A DNA stretch of 64,000 bases from positions 53,911 to 117,910 of the forward strand of contig JAQBNK010000152.1 of the NCBI GenBank assembly GCA_028288595.1, given 5' to 3'. A model generated the notes under the pieces. It did not search any database, had not been told where the DNA came from, and saw only the letters and a list, made by a program, of their open reading frames with translations. The stretch is from Chitinophagaceae bacterium. Lineage in GTDB: Bacteria; Bacteroidota; Bacteroidia; Chitinophagales; Chitinophagaceae. Of the stretch, positions 10,120 through 18,111 are shown piece by piece; position 1 is the first letter of the stretch; each line of letters starts with the position of its first letter. The translations under genes and the position numbers were made by a program.

Positions 10120-10125
10120 ACAAAG

Positions 10126-10848
10126 CTACCATCCGCTTGTCAGCACATCAGCCAAATGCATCACTTTAAAATCTTTTTGCTGATGTTTAATACAACCGTC
10201 TATATGCATAAGACAACTCATATCGGTACTGATCAAAGTTTCGGCTCCTGTAGCTGTGGCATGGTGAATTTTCTGATCAGCCATCGCTACACTAATGGGC
10301 TCAAACTTAACAGCGAATGTACCACCAAAGCCGCAGCAGGTTTCCACATCATCCATTTCTTTCAGTTCTAAGCCTTTCACTTTGCCTAACAAAATGCGTG
10401 GCTCCTCTTTCAATTTACATTCTCTTAATGCAGCACAGCTATCATGGTAAGTAGCCAGTGTCTTTAACTCCGCCCCAAAATCTGTAAACTGAATTTGATT
10501 AACCAAAAAATCAGACAACTCGAATATTTTGCTTCTTAGTTTTTGTGCGGCATGTTTATACGGCGTTTCCTCCAGCAGGCCAACATAATAATTCTTTACA
10601 AAACCGGCGCAGCTGGCGCTTGGTGTAACTATTATTTCTGTGTTCTTAAAATCCTCCAGGAACTTAATACATACATCTTTTGCCTCACCTCTAAAACCCG
10701 CATTAAATGCAGGCTGACCACAACAAGTCTGGTTCGCATTATAACTAACTTCACAACCGGCCTTCTCAAGAAGTTTTACCATATTAAATCCTACGGAAGG
10801 ATATAACTGGTCTATAAAGCAGGGGATAAATATGTGAACCTTTCTCAT
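10126..10848 (-). CDS. LutA/YkgE-like (Fe-S)-binding oxidoreductase subunit
   Basis: 240 residues with two CCG cysteine motifs, TCCGQPAFNAG in the first half and ETCCGFGGTF in the second, the signature of the heterodisulfide-reductase-like fold found in LutA/YkgE and glycolate oxidase GlcF. LutA works with LutB and LutC in lactate oxidation. Neither partner is in this window, so the substrate is uncertain. The start codon overlaps the ribH stop by 4 bases, indicating translational coupling. Confidence 0.88.
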   Translation of the reverse strand: MRKVHIFIPCFIDQLYPSVGFNMVKLLEKAGCEVSYNANQTCCGQPAFNAGFRGEAKDVCIKFLEDFKNTEIIVTPSASCAGFVKNYYVGLLEETPYKHAAQKLRSKIFELSDFLVNQIQFTDFGAELKTLATYHDSCAALRECKLKEEPRILLGKVKGLELKEMDDVETCCGFGGTFAVKFEPISVAMADQKIHHATATGAETLISTDMSCLMHIDGCIKHQQKDFKVMHLADVLTSGW

Positions 10849-11342
10849 TTTTTCTTTTTCTTTTCAGCAAGTATTTTATTCAGCCCTATCATTTTTATTG
10901 CGGTAATTGCTGCCTCTTCTCCCTTGTGTCCTTCACTCCCTCCTATTCTCTGTTTAGCCTGTTCTACATTATTTACTGTAAGCACGCCAAAAATAACAGG
11001 GACATCCAATGACAAATTAAGTGAAACTACACCATCAGTAACCGCTTTACACACGTAATCAAAATGCGGAGTATCGCCTTTTATGATTGTCCCCAGTGCA
11101 ATAAAGGCATTGGCAGCTGGCCTGTTAGAGTTGTAATATGCTTTTATTATAAATGGTATTTCAAACGCCCCGGGAACTGTTATCACTTCGTACCTGGTAT
11201 TGCTTTTTTCTAATTCACTTACACAGCCTTTTTCCAGCTCGTCAACAATATCAGCGTTCCATTCTGTTTTTATAATAACAATAAAGGCATCCTTTATTTT
11301 AGGGATGCCTTTGGTTAATGATTTATTGCCTTTTGTAGACAT
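10845..11342 (-). CDS. ribH: 6,7-dimethyl-8-ribityllumazine synthase
   Basis: 165 residues, slightly longer than usual because of a Lys-rich C-terminus. Family motifs are clear: PGAFEIPF for ribitylpyrimidine binding, GTIIKGDTPHFDYVC with the catalytic His, and FGVLTVNNVEQA. It condenses 5-amino-6-ribitylaminouracil with 3,4-dihydroxy-2-butanone 4-phosphate in riboflavin synthesis. Other rib genes are not in the window. It lies in a leftward run after the TPR gene and overlaps the next gene by 4 bases. Confidence 0.96.
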   Translation of the reverse strand: MSTKGNKSLTKGIPKIKDAFIVIIKTEWNADIVDELEKGCVSELEKSNTRYEVITVPGAFEIPFIIKAYYNSNRPAANAFIALGTIIKGDTPHFDYVCKAVTDGVVSLNLSLDVPVIFGVLTVNNVEQAKQRIGGSEGHKGEEAAITAIKMIGLNKILAEKKKKK

Positions 11343-11385
11343 TAGTATTTTTTTATCACACGAATTTTTGAACCACTTCTATCTC

Positions 11386-12066
11386 TTAATTATTCTTCTC
11401 TATGCTTAACCTGTAAATATATTTATCTGCCTGGAAGCCCTTATCGGTCTTCGGGAAATTTTCCTTCAGTTCTTTGTACAGGGCAACTGCCTCGTTCGTT
11501 TTACCCATTGTTTCATTTAACAATGCTGCACGAAATAAATATTCAGACGAATTAAAATCGTCCTGTTTAAAAGCTGAAGCTGCTTTTTTATAAGCATCTA
11601 CGGCTTCCTGTTTTTTATTCAGTTCGCTGTAAGCATCTCCCAATGCACCATAGGCCATCATCTGTATTTGATCGGCATCAGTTGAAAAATCTTTCAGGTA
11701 TTTAACAGCGTTGTTAAAATCACCGGTGTGCAAACAGCAAACTCCCGCATAGTATTCGGCAAGATTACCCGGCTTTGTTCCACTGTAATTATTAGCGATG
11801 TATTTAAATCCTTTAAAAGAAGTATTGCCTTCATAAGCGAGGCGAAAAGAATCCTGCGCAAAATATTGCTGGGCCTTAAATATGGCGTCCTGTGCTTTTG
11901 TTTCTTTTGGTTTTACTACCCACTCCTGGTAAAGAACCCAACCAGCTACGAGGATCACAATTGCGGTAGCTACAGAAATAATTAGTTTTTGATTACGCTG
12001 CCAAAAATTACTCACTGTGCGCAGTGTGTCGGTATTCTCGGTCTCATGTACTTGTTTCGCGGACAT
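11386..12066 (-). CDS. Membrane-anchored TPR protein, YfgM-like
   Basis: 226 residues: a short cytoplasmic N-terminus, one membrane helix at about residues 29-47, then TPR-type helical repeats (for example YYAGVCCLHTGDFNNAVKYL and GDAYSELNKKQEAVDAYKKA). This layout matches the YfgM/tetratricopeptide family that associates with the SecYEG translocon and periplasmic chaperones. It sits between pdhA and ribH; the link with ribH is positional, not functional. Confidence 0.82.
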   Translation of the reverse strand: MSAKQVHETENTDTLRTVSNFWQRNQKLIISVATAIVILVAGWVLYQEWVVKPKETKAQDAIFKAQQYFAQDSFRLAYEGNTSFKGFKYIANNYSGTKPGNLAEYYAGVCCLHTGDFNNAVKYLKDFSTDADQIQMMAYGALGDAYSELNKKQEAVDAYKKAASAFKQDDFNSSEYLFRAALLNETMGKTNEAVALYKELKENFPKTDKGFQADKYIYRLSIEKNN

Positions 12067-12110
12067 ATAAATAAAAGAATTGTTTAGGGAAATCAGGGTT
12101 TTGAAAAATA

Positions 12111-13106
12111 TTAATCAACTACAAATTCATAATTCGGATCAAGGCATACATCCTTCATCAGTTCATCATCATCCGGCCATGGACTCTCTTCAGCAAACTT
12201 CACACTTTCTTCTACAACATTATTAATGCGGTCATCAATCGCTTTGATTTCCTCATCGGTTGCAAACTTATTTTCTTTAATAGTATGCAACACCATAGTG
12301 ATCGGATCTTTCTGCTTATACTCCTCCACTTCATCCTTACTACGGTATTTCTGAGGATCAGAAATGGAGTGACCCTTATAGCGATAGGTTTTCATTTCCA
12401 GCAGCGTAGGTCCGCCGCCTTCGCGGGCTCTTTTTACAGCACGTGCAACTGCGTCGTGTACTGCTTCAGCGCTCATGCCGTCTACTTTATCACCCGGCAT
12501 TTCATAAGCATCTGCCAGTTTATAAATATCTATTACGTTAGAAGTTCTTTCAACAGAAGTACCCATAGCATAATTGTTATTCTCACAAATGAAAATAACA
12601 GGCAGCTTCCAGATCATTGCCAGGTTAAATGTCTCATGCAAAATTCCCTGGCGTGCCGCTCCATCACCAAAATAACAAAGCACCACATTATCAGTGCCTT
12701 TATATTGTTCAGCAAAAGCTAAACCTGCGCCGGTACCAATTTGCGCCCCTACAATGCCATGCCCTCCAAAGAAAAAATGTTCCTTACTGAAGAAGTGCAT
12801 ACTTCCGCCTTTTCCTTTAGCGCAGCCGGTTGCTTTACCATACAGTTCCGCCATACATGCTTTCGGGTTCACGCCTTTAGCAAGCGCCAGGCCGTGGTCG
12901 CGATAAGCCGTTATATAAGGGTCCTCCTGTTTTGTAGCCGTCATACATCCTGCGGCGATTGCTTCCTGGCCAATATATGCATGGAAAAATCCGCGGATCT
13001 TTCCAGCCATTTTATACATTTCCTCGGCTTTCAGTTCAAACTGGCGGATCAGCTGCATCAGCTCGTACCAGTACAAATATGTTTCTTTAGAAAAACGGGT
13101 TGCCAC
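12111..13106 (-). CDS. pdhA: Pyruvate dehydrogenase E1 component, alpha subunit
   Basis: The protein contains the E1-alpha sequence HAYIGQEA, GKGGSMH and the thiamine diphosphate motif GDGAARQG...NNNYA, plus the YRYKGHSISDP region with regulatory-type serines. It decarboxylates pyruvate with an E1-beta partner that is not in this window. The open frame extends to a GTG at 13136, but a TATATTTG -7 box lies inside that extension (13125-13132). I therefore start at the GTG at 13106, giving a protein that begins VATRFSKE, the usual N-terminus of the family. Confidence 0.93.
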   Translation of the reverse strand: MATRFSKETYLYWYELMQLIRQFELKAEEMYKMAGKIRGFFHAYIGQEAIAAGCMTATKQEDPYITAYRDHGLALAKGVNPKACMAELYGKATGCAKGKGGSMHFFSKEHFFFGGHGIVGAQIGTGAGLAFAEQYKGTDNVVLCYFGDGAARQGILHETFNLAMIWKLPVIFICENNNYAMGTSVERTSNVIDIYKLADAYEMPGDKVDGMSAEAVHDAVARAVKRAREGGGPTLLEMKTYRYKGHSISDPQKYRSKDEVEEYKQKDPITMVLHTIKENKFATDEEIKAIDDRINNVVEESVKFAEESPWPDDDELMKDVCLDPNYEFVVD

Positions 13107-13124
13107 AGTCAAAAAATTGAGCCG

Positions 13125-13132
13125 CAAATATA
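13125..13132 (-). promoter_or_regulatory. Probable -7 box for pdhA
   Basis: The leftward strand reads TATATTTG, an exact match to the Bacteroidota TAnnTTTG -7 element, 18 bases before the chosen GTG start. No convincing -33 TTTG at the standard distance. Confidence 0.5.
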
Positions 13133-13346
13133 GCACAATGCGCCAATTACTCCCTTAGCAAATTTGATAGCTGAAATACATGCCATATAACATAAGATTT
13201 TTATGTGACCAGCAGCGGTAATCCTGGCCCATCGTCCCACGGCGTCGCACCCTTGTACGTTCTGTTCATTACTGAACTTTTACTCCACAGCACATTTCGC
13301 TATAGAAATACAAAAAGTAATAAAACCTCGATCAAAACCTATGTTT

Positions 13347-13373
13347 CTATGTGCCTATGTGGTAAAGTTCTTT
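13347..13373. repeat. Short octamer repeat (CTATGTNN x3)
   Basis: Three consecutive 8-base units beginning CTATGT lie in the gap between divergent pdhA and recF. Period 8 rather than 7, otherwise like the heptamer arrays of the window. Confidence 0.6.
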
Positions 13374-13383
13374 TTCTTTGCCT

Positions 13384-14466
13384 GTGCTCCGCTTCTCAAA
13401 CCTGCATATCATTCAGTTCCGCAATTACCAGGACCAGCAATTCAATTTTGATAAAAGGATCATTGGTATTTGCGGACCCAACGGAACCGGGAAAACCAAC
13501 CTGCTCGATGCCTTGTATTATTTATGTTTTACTAAAAGTTATTTCTCACGCCCCGATGGTTTAAGTATGAAAGAACCAGCTGGCGGATTTCGTATCAGTG
13601 GTGAAGCAATCGCAGGAGAAAAAAAGGGGGAACTTACTTGTATCGTAAGAGAAAACGGGCGAAAAGAATTTTCCGAGAACAACGAGCCTTATAAAAAATT
13701 CTCCGCACACATCGGGAAATATCCCTGCGTAATGATTGCACCTGATGATGTGCAATTGATCACAGGCGGTAGCGAGGAAAGAAGAAATTTTATCGACACT
13801 ATTATTTCACAGGTAAATAAAGATTATTTACAGGACCTCATTGATTACAATAAGGTCCTGCTGCAGCGAAACAGTTTTTTAAAATCCGCTTCTGAAAATC
13901 AACACTTCGATGAAGCGTTACTCAGCACTTTCGACAAACAATTAGCAGAAAAAGGGCAGTATATCTTTTCTGCCAGGGTAAAATTCCTCGATGAATATAT
14001 TCCTGTTGTAAAAGAACAATACCAGCTCATTGCCGGAAAAGAAGAGGCAATTGCACTAAAATATGATTCACAATTATTGAATGCTCCTTTTACAGAACTG
14101 CTCATACAAAATCGTTCGAGAGATCTCTATTTACAAAGGACAGGCGCCGGCATTCATAAAGATGATGCAGAAATATTGCTTGATCAGCAGCCTTTTAAAT
14201 CTGTAGCTTCACAGGGACAGCGCAAAACGCTGTTGTTCGCCCTTAAACTGGCAGAATACTTTTTTATAAAATCACACAAAGGCTTTTCACCCCTTCTCCT
14301 GCTGGATGACGTATTTGAAAAGCTGGACGCAGAACGCATGGAAAATTTATTAACACAGGTTTGTGTAAAAGAAGACGGGCAGGTCTTTATTACAGATACC
14401 CACCAGCAAAGACTGGCATTACAGTTGAGTAATATAAATGCAGATTACCAGTTGATCACACTTTAA
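13384..14466 (+). CDS. recF: DNA replication and repair protein RecF
   Basis: About 360 residues, the normal RecF length. The SMC-like ATPase motifs are visible: Walker A GPNGTGKTN near residue 35, the signature region ASQGQRKTLLFALKLAEYF, and Walker B LLLDDVFEKLD. RecF loads RecA on gapped DNA with RecO and RecR. The frame opens at a TTG at 13378, but the GTG at 13384 gives the usual N-terminus (VLRFSNLHIIQFRNY). The KTSC gene follows after 8 bases and then a DciA-like gene, a short replication/repair run. Confidence 0.95.
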   Translation: MLRFSNLHIIQFRNYQDQQFNFDKRIIGICGPNGTGKTNLLDALYYLCFTKSYFSRPDGLSMKEPAGGFRISGEAIAGEKKGELTCIVRENGRKEFSENNEPYKKFSAHIGKYPCVMIAPDDVQLITGGSEERRNFIDTIISQVNKDYLQDLIDYNKVLLQRNSFLKSASENQHFDEALLSTFDKQLAEKGQYIFSARVKFLDEYIPVVKEQYQLIAGKEEAIALKYDSQLLNAPFTELLIQNRSRDLYLQRTGAGIHKDDAEILLDQQPFKSVASQGQRKTLLFALKLAEYFFIKSHKGFSPLLLLDDVFEKLDAERMENLLTQVCVKEDGQVFITDTHQQRLALQLSNINADYQLITL

Positions 14467-14474
14467 ACTTAAAT

Positions 14475-14684
14475 ATGGAACTAACAAAAGTTCGCTCAAA
14501 ATCAATTGAAGCACTCGGTTACGATAAAGACGAAGAACTGCTCGAAGTAGTATTTAAATCCGGCGAAGTGTATCATTATAAAGACGTTCCGCACAATATT
14601 TATATGTCATTTATGACGGCTCCCTCTCTTGGAACTTTTTACAATGAATACGTGAAAGATCAATTTGAATACGAAAAAAAATAA
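14475..14684 (+). CDS. KTSC-domain protein
   Basis: 69 residues consisting of one KTSC domain, named for the C-terminal domain of some lysyl-tRNA synthetases. The central YxY motif is present (EVYHYKDVP), followed by HNIYMSFMTAPS. Single-domain KTSC proteins have no assigned biochemical role; nucleic-acid binding has been suggested for the fold family. It lies 8 bases after recF and 26 before the DciA-like gene, so it is probably co-transcribed with them. A paralogue is at 41014-41310. Confidence 0.88.
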   Translation: MELTKVRSKSIEALGYDKDEELLEVVFKSGEVYHYKDVPHNIYMSFMTAPSLGTFYNEYVKDQFEYEKK

Positions 14685-14710
14685 TCACGATTCTCTGCTA
14701 TCTTTATCTC

Positions 14711-14992
14711 ATGGGTGAATATAAAATGGGCGATGCCTTACGTGGCTTCATTAACAAAAGCAATTTGAAAAATGGCATAAGGGCCATTCAGATTGAACAG
14801 CTTTGGGAAGAATTGATGGGTAAAACAATCGCCAAATACACAGAAAAAATAGAGATCATTCAGCACACACTTTTTATCCATACTACTGTGGGGCCTTTAA
14901 AAAATGAACTTGCTTATCAAAAGCCCCAAATCATCGAAAGAGTTAATGAAGCGCTTGGAGAAAAAATAATCACACAGGTAGTCATCAAATAA
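14711..14992 (+). CDS. DUF721/DciA-like protein
   Basis: 93 residues with the DUF721 pattern: an N-terminal helical segment (MGDALRGFINKSNLKNGI), IEQLWEELMGKTIAKYTEKI, then a short beta-rich half ending KNELAYQKPQIIERVNEALG. DUF721 proteins include DciA, the ancestral loader of the replicative helicase DnaB, and adjacency to recF supports a replication role. The 5' flank carries TATCTTTA at 14699-14706, one base off a -7 box. Confidence 0.85.
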   Translation: MGEYKMGDALRGFINKSNLKNGIRAIQIEQLWEELMGKTIAKYTEKIEIIQHTLFIHTTVGPLKNELAYQKPQIIERVNEALGEKIITQVVIK

Positions 14993-15119
14993 AATATTCT
15001 TTATTGAAATTGTTTCATTAAGTTTTGATCAATGTATCTATATATTAATTGCCGTTTTTGACATTGATAATTAAGATTTTCATTTGTATATTTACTCCGA
15101 ACCCTCTAGAAAACTATCT

Positions 15120-15215
15120 ATGTCTGTAATCTTTCCCTTAGTGATTGCGATCGGTATTATTGCAATAATGAGAACTCCGAAAACTAAATCAAGCGAAAAA
15201 AATTTAAAATTATGA
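15120..15215 (+). CDS. Possible 31-residue membrane protein
   Basis: ATG to TGA gives MSVIFPLVIAIGIIAIMRTP then a Lys/Ser-rich tail. A single hydrophobic helix of about 15 residues followed by a basic tail is the layout of many small membrane proteins. An AT-rich TATATTTA sequence lies about 33 bases upstream (15087-15094). I cannot name it; at this length chance is a real alternative. Confidence 0.35.
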   Translation: MSVIFPLVIAIGIIAIMRTPKTKSSEKNLKL

Positions 15216-15236
15216 ACATCGTAAAATGTAAATAAT

Positions 15237-16283
15237 TTACTCAATTCTTACCCTTGGGTCTATCAATCCGTAAAGCAGATCAGCTAAAATATTCACCAGC
15301 ACGAAGAATGTTGCAGTCACCAGGACACTTCCCATAACTACCGGGAAGTCAAGCTTTTCTAAAGCATCAACCGTAATTTTTCCGATACCATTCCATCCAA
15401 AAATATATTCAACAAAAAAAGCACCTGCAAGCAATTCGGCAAACCAGCCCGTGATGGCTGTAACCACCGGGTTCAATGCATTTCTCAGTGCATGTTTCAG
15501 TATTACTGATCGGGTGCTCAAGCCCTTTGCATAAGCTGTTCTTATATAATCCTGGTCAAGTACATCCAGCATAGCACTCCTGGTTAACTGGGTTATAATT
15601 GCCAGGGGTCTTATGCCTAAAGTAATTGCCGGTAAAATTAAATTTTGCAATTGCAATTGCTTTCCCGCAAACGGATCTATGTCGTATAGGCTTCCGGTCA
15701 TACTAAGGCCGGTGTAATTACTCAATACAAAACCAAAAATATAGGCGAGAATAATTCCCATAAAAAAAGATGGAGCAGATATTCCAAGTACACTGCCGAA
15801 AATAGCAGACGTATCCATCCATGTATTTTGTTTTACAGCTGCCACTATTCCCAAACTAATACCAAGTACCGTTGCTATTATCATTGCTGCAAACGCCAGT
15901 ATTAATGTAGCCGGCAATGCATCCATCAGCACTTCGGAAACATTTTTTTTAGTTTGATAAGATCGTCGCAGGTATGGTAGTTTGATAGCGAGCTTTTTTT
16001 CGCCGCCAATAAAAAACCCTTTCAACTGTTTATCCTCAATTTCTTTTTTAGTATGAATGGCTACGGGAGAAATATCATTCAGATACAACACGAACTGTTT
16101 CCATTTAGGCTGGTCAAGTGCTAGTTCTTTACGAATATTCTGAATAGTAGCACTATCTCCTGTTTGCCCCAGCACCAACCTCGCCGGGTCGCCAAAGCCC
16201 TGGAAGAGAAAAAATACAAGAACCACTACGCCGGCCAGTACGAATATGCCGTAGATAAATCTGCGTATGAGGAACTTCGTCAT
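15237..16283 (-). CDS. Opp/Dpp-type ABC transporter permease
   Basis: 348 residues with about six membrane helices. The EAA-type loop that contacts the ATPase is visible (DYIRTAYAKGLSTRSVILKHALRNA), and the N-terminus (RRFIYGIFVLAGVVVLVFFL...GDPARLVLG) is typical of DppB/OppB peptide permeases. No second permease, ATPase or binding protein lies next to it. Its start overlaps the end of the DoxX-type gene by 4 bases, so the two are probably co-translated. The extracytoplasmic loop of about 70 residues after the first helix is longer than in many DppB proteins. Confidence 0.9.
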   Translation of the reverse strand: MTKFLIRRFIYGIFVLAGVVVLVFFLFQGFGDPARLVLGQTGDSATIQNIRKELALDQPKWKQFVLYLNDISPVAIHTKKEIEDKQLKGFFIGGEKKLAIKLPYLRRSYQTKKNVSEVLMDALPATLILAFAAMIIATVLGISLGIVAAVKQNTWMDTSAIFGSVLGISAPSFFMGIILAYIFGFVLSNYTGLSMTGSLYDIDPFAGKQLQLQNLILPAITLGIRPLAIITQLTRSAMLDVLDQDYIRTAYAKGLSTRSVILKHALRNALNPVVTAITGWFAELLAGAFFVEYIFGWNGIGKITVDALEKLDFPVVMGSVLVTATFFVLVNILADLLYGLIDPRVRIE

Positions 16284-17389
16284 TTTACAATTGGTTGGTC
16301 TAACAAATTAAGCAGCTTTTTATTATTTGCATTACTCACCTTCTCAAGTATCGTTCCTTTATCGGCCAGTATATAAACCGGGTTGGTTCGTGCTGCTGTC
16401 TTCATTACAGTAGCATCGCACTTTAATATTGTGGATCCCGGAAACTGTTTTAAAGCTTCATCAGGTGCAGAAGTAATAATTAAAACCGACCAGCCATTTT
16501 TTTGTGCGAGGCCCATTATTCTTTCAGCATTATTTTTCCAGTCGTTTATATTTTCAAAACTTCTGATCATTATCCAGAGTTCTTTTGTTCCTGCTAAAAC
16601 GGCCTGGGTTGTATCGGTACCATTTAATGTCGCCAAAGAAAAATCTGAAACAGCAGAACGGTTATCTCCTTTCTTTATTAATTTATCATAGCGGTCAACA
16701 AACTCATAACTACTATCCATATCAGCCGGGAAATGATCCTGGTCGAATTCAATCATTTTCCCATTTTTCTTATAGCGGAAATTAATTGCAAAACTGTCCG
16801 GTTTTGCAGTTTGATCTTTCCTGATCTCTGTAATTAAATTATTGCCTTTTTTATACGGCAGGCAATCTATTACCGGTAAATAAGTAACCACCCACCATTC
16901 AAAAATGCAAACTGCAATAAAGCCAACGAGTAATATACTGCGGGCCGTTACTGTAGAAATCCGGGTAATGATCCTGTTTCGTTCAATAAAAATGATGAGT
17001 ATCAAAATAAATAAAGCAATGTCTTTTAAAAATGATTGTTTAGGCGTTAAGGGAAGGCAATCACCAAAACAGCCGCAGGTTTTTATTTTTTCCGGATGAA
17101 GTACAGCATACCCTGTGAGAAAACTAAAAAAAATAATCAGCAATAATAAGAGCCAGCTAAATAACCGCATTTGCCAGCCAACTATGATAGCAACACCAGC
17201 CATCACTTCAAAAACATTCATGATGAGAGAAAGCGCCAGTGTATATTCATCAAAACCCTGTAAATGCCAGGCTTCAAAAAACTCCTGCATTTTATAACTC
17301 AGGCCGAGCGGATCATTTGCTTTTATCAATCCTGAAAAAATAAACAACAGCCCTACTATCCAGCGGATAATCAGGGTTATTTCTTTCAT
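16280..17389 (-). CDS. BT_3928-type DoxX-family membrane protein
   Basis: About 370 residues. The N-terminal half is a four-helix DoxX-like domain (IRWIVGLLFIFSGLIKANDP, EVMAGVAIIVGW) with a CGCFGDC cysteine cluster between helices 3 and 4. The C-terminal half is soluble with a thioredoxin-like pattern (ATLNGTDTTQAVLAGTKELWIMI). This is the usual layout of BT_3928-family proteins in Bacteroidota; the function is unknown, though the Cys cluster points to redox chemistry. I start at the ATG at 17389, seven codons inside the open frame, because the membrane helix follows directly. It lies 24 bases after DUF1599. Confidence 0.85.
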   Translation of the reverse strand: MKEITLIIRWIVGLLFIFSGLIKANDPLGLSYKMQEFFEAWHLQGFDEYTLALSLIMNVFEVMAGVAIIVGWQMRLFSWLLLLLIIFFSFLTGYAVLHPEKIKTCGCFGDCLPLTPKQSFLKDIALFILILIIFIERNRIITRISTVTARSILLVGFIAVCIFEWWVVTYLPVIDCLPYKKGNNLITEIRKDQTAKPDSFAINFRYKKNGKMIEFDQDHFPADMDSSYEFVDRYDKLIKKGDNRSAVSDFSLATLNGTDTTQAVLAGTKELWIMIRSFENINDWKNNAERIMGLAQKNGWSVLIITSAPDEALKQFPGSTILKCDATVMKTAARTNPVYILADKGTILEKVSNANNKKLLNLLDQPIVK

Positions 17390-17413
17390 TCGATAATTCC
17401 TTGGCTGCACTGG

Positions 17414-17962
17414 TTATGATTTATGTTTTCCTTCGTTGATGAGGATCAATCCGAAAACAGCATAGTTAATTATGTCGGTAAAATTGGCATCTATGCCTTC
17501 ACTGATCAGCGTCTTTCCTTCGTTCTGTAATATCTGCCGTATGCGCATCAACTTTACGAGGATAAGATCAGCAAAACTTTCCTGGCTCATCTCCCGCCAC
17601 GCTTCACCATAATCGTGATTTTTATCAAGCATCGTGGATTTGGCAACATCAACATATTCCAGGTATAACTTTTCTGCTTTATCCATCCGGATATCTTCAA
17701 TCGCCGGCTTGTTTAATTTCAACTGTATCAAACCGATCACACCATAGTTTACGATCCCGATAAATTCTGAAGCAATATCATCACCTACTTTTTGTTCCTG
17801 TTTTTCCTGGATGGTTCTTATTCGCAACGCTTTAATAAATATCTGGTCAACCACCGAAATAATTCTCAACACTCTCCAGGAAGTGCCGTAGTCTTTTGTC
17901 TTTTTGATGAATATATCCTTACAGGTATTAATCACATCATCGTATTGGTCGTTGGTTAGCAT
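17414..17962 (-). CDS. DUF1599 protein with two internal repeats
   Basis: 182 residues, two tandem copies of one unit of about 75-80 residues. Each has the pattern KxxDYGxxWR...LRIRQI: first KTKDYGTSWRVLR with KALRIRTIQE, then KNHDYGEAWREMS with KLMRIRQILQ, each ending near an INYxVxGLI helix. DUF1599 proteins are common next to folP in Bacteroidota, as here (divergent). The conserved DYG...W...R suggests an enzymatic or nucleotide-binding helical fold, but no function is established to my knowledge. Confidence 0.88.
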   Translation of the reverse strand: MLTNDQYDDVINTCKDIFIKKTKDYGTSWRVLRIISVVDQIFIKALRIRTIQEKQEQKVGDDIASEFIGIVNYGVIGLIQLKLNKPAIEDIRMDKAEKLYLEYVDVAKSTMLDKNHDYGEAWREMSQESFADLILVKLMRIRQILQNEGKTLISEGIDANFTDIINYAVFGLILINEGKHKS

Positions 17963-17984
17963 TTGTGGCTTTCGCTTTTTAATT

Positions 17985-18066
17985 TTCGGACTTCGGTTTC
18001 AGATCGAGAATCGTCAATCCTGAATGTATTGACGATTCACGATTGACGTTTCACGATTCTCGCTCA
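17985..18066. repeat. Heptamer array (ACGATTC type) with nested inverted repeats
   Basis: A 7-base period runs through the DUF1599-folP divergent gap; four consecutive units are ACGATTC, ACGATTG, ACGTTTC, ACGATTC (18032-18059). CGAGAATCGT (18005-18014) is an inverted repeat of ACGATTCTCG (18053-18062), and GAATCGTCAAT (18008-18018) of ATTGACGATTC (18028-18038), so two competing hairpins are possible. Confidence 0.8.
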
Positions 18067-18111
18067 GTTATTCAATATCTTGCATACGCTCAAAAATAAA
18101 GAAAGGGCAGC

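Noticed and set aside
12285..13133. Long rightward frames inside pdhA (12285-12722 and 12741-13133)
   Set aside because: They lie fully opposite a well-supported gene and their sequences show no family features.
13205..13564. 119-residue frame upstream of and into recF
   Set aside because: Another frame of the recF start region with Cys/Ser-rich content and no gene signals.
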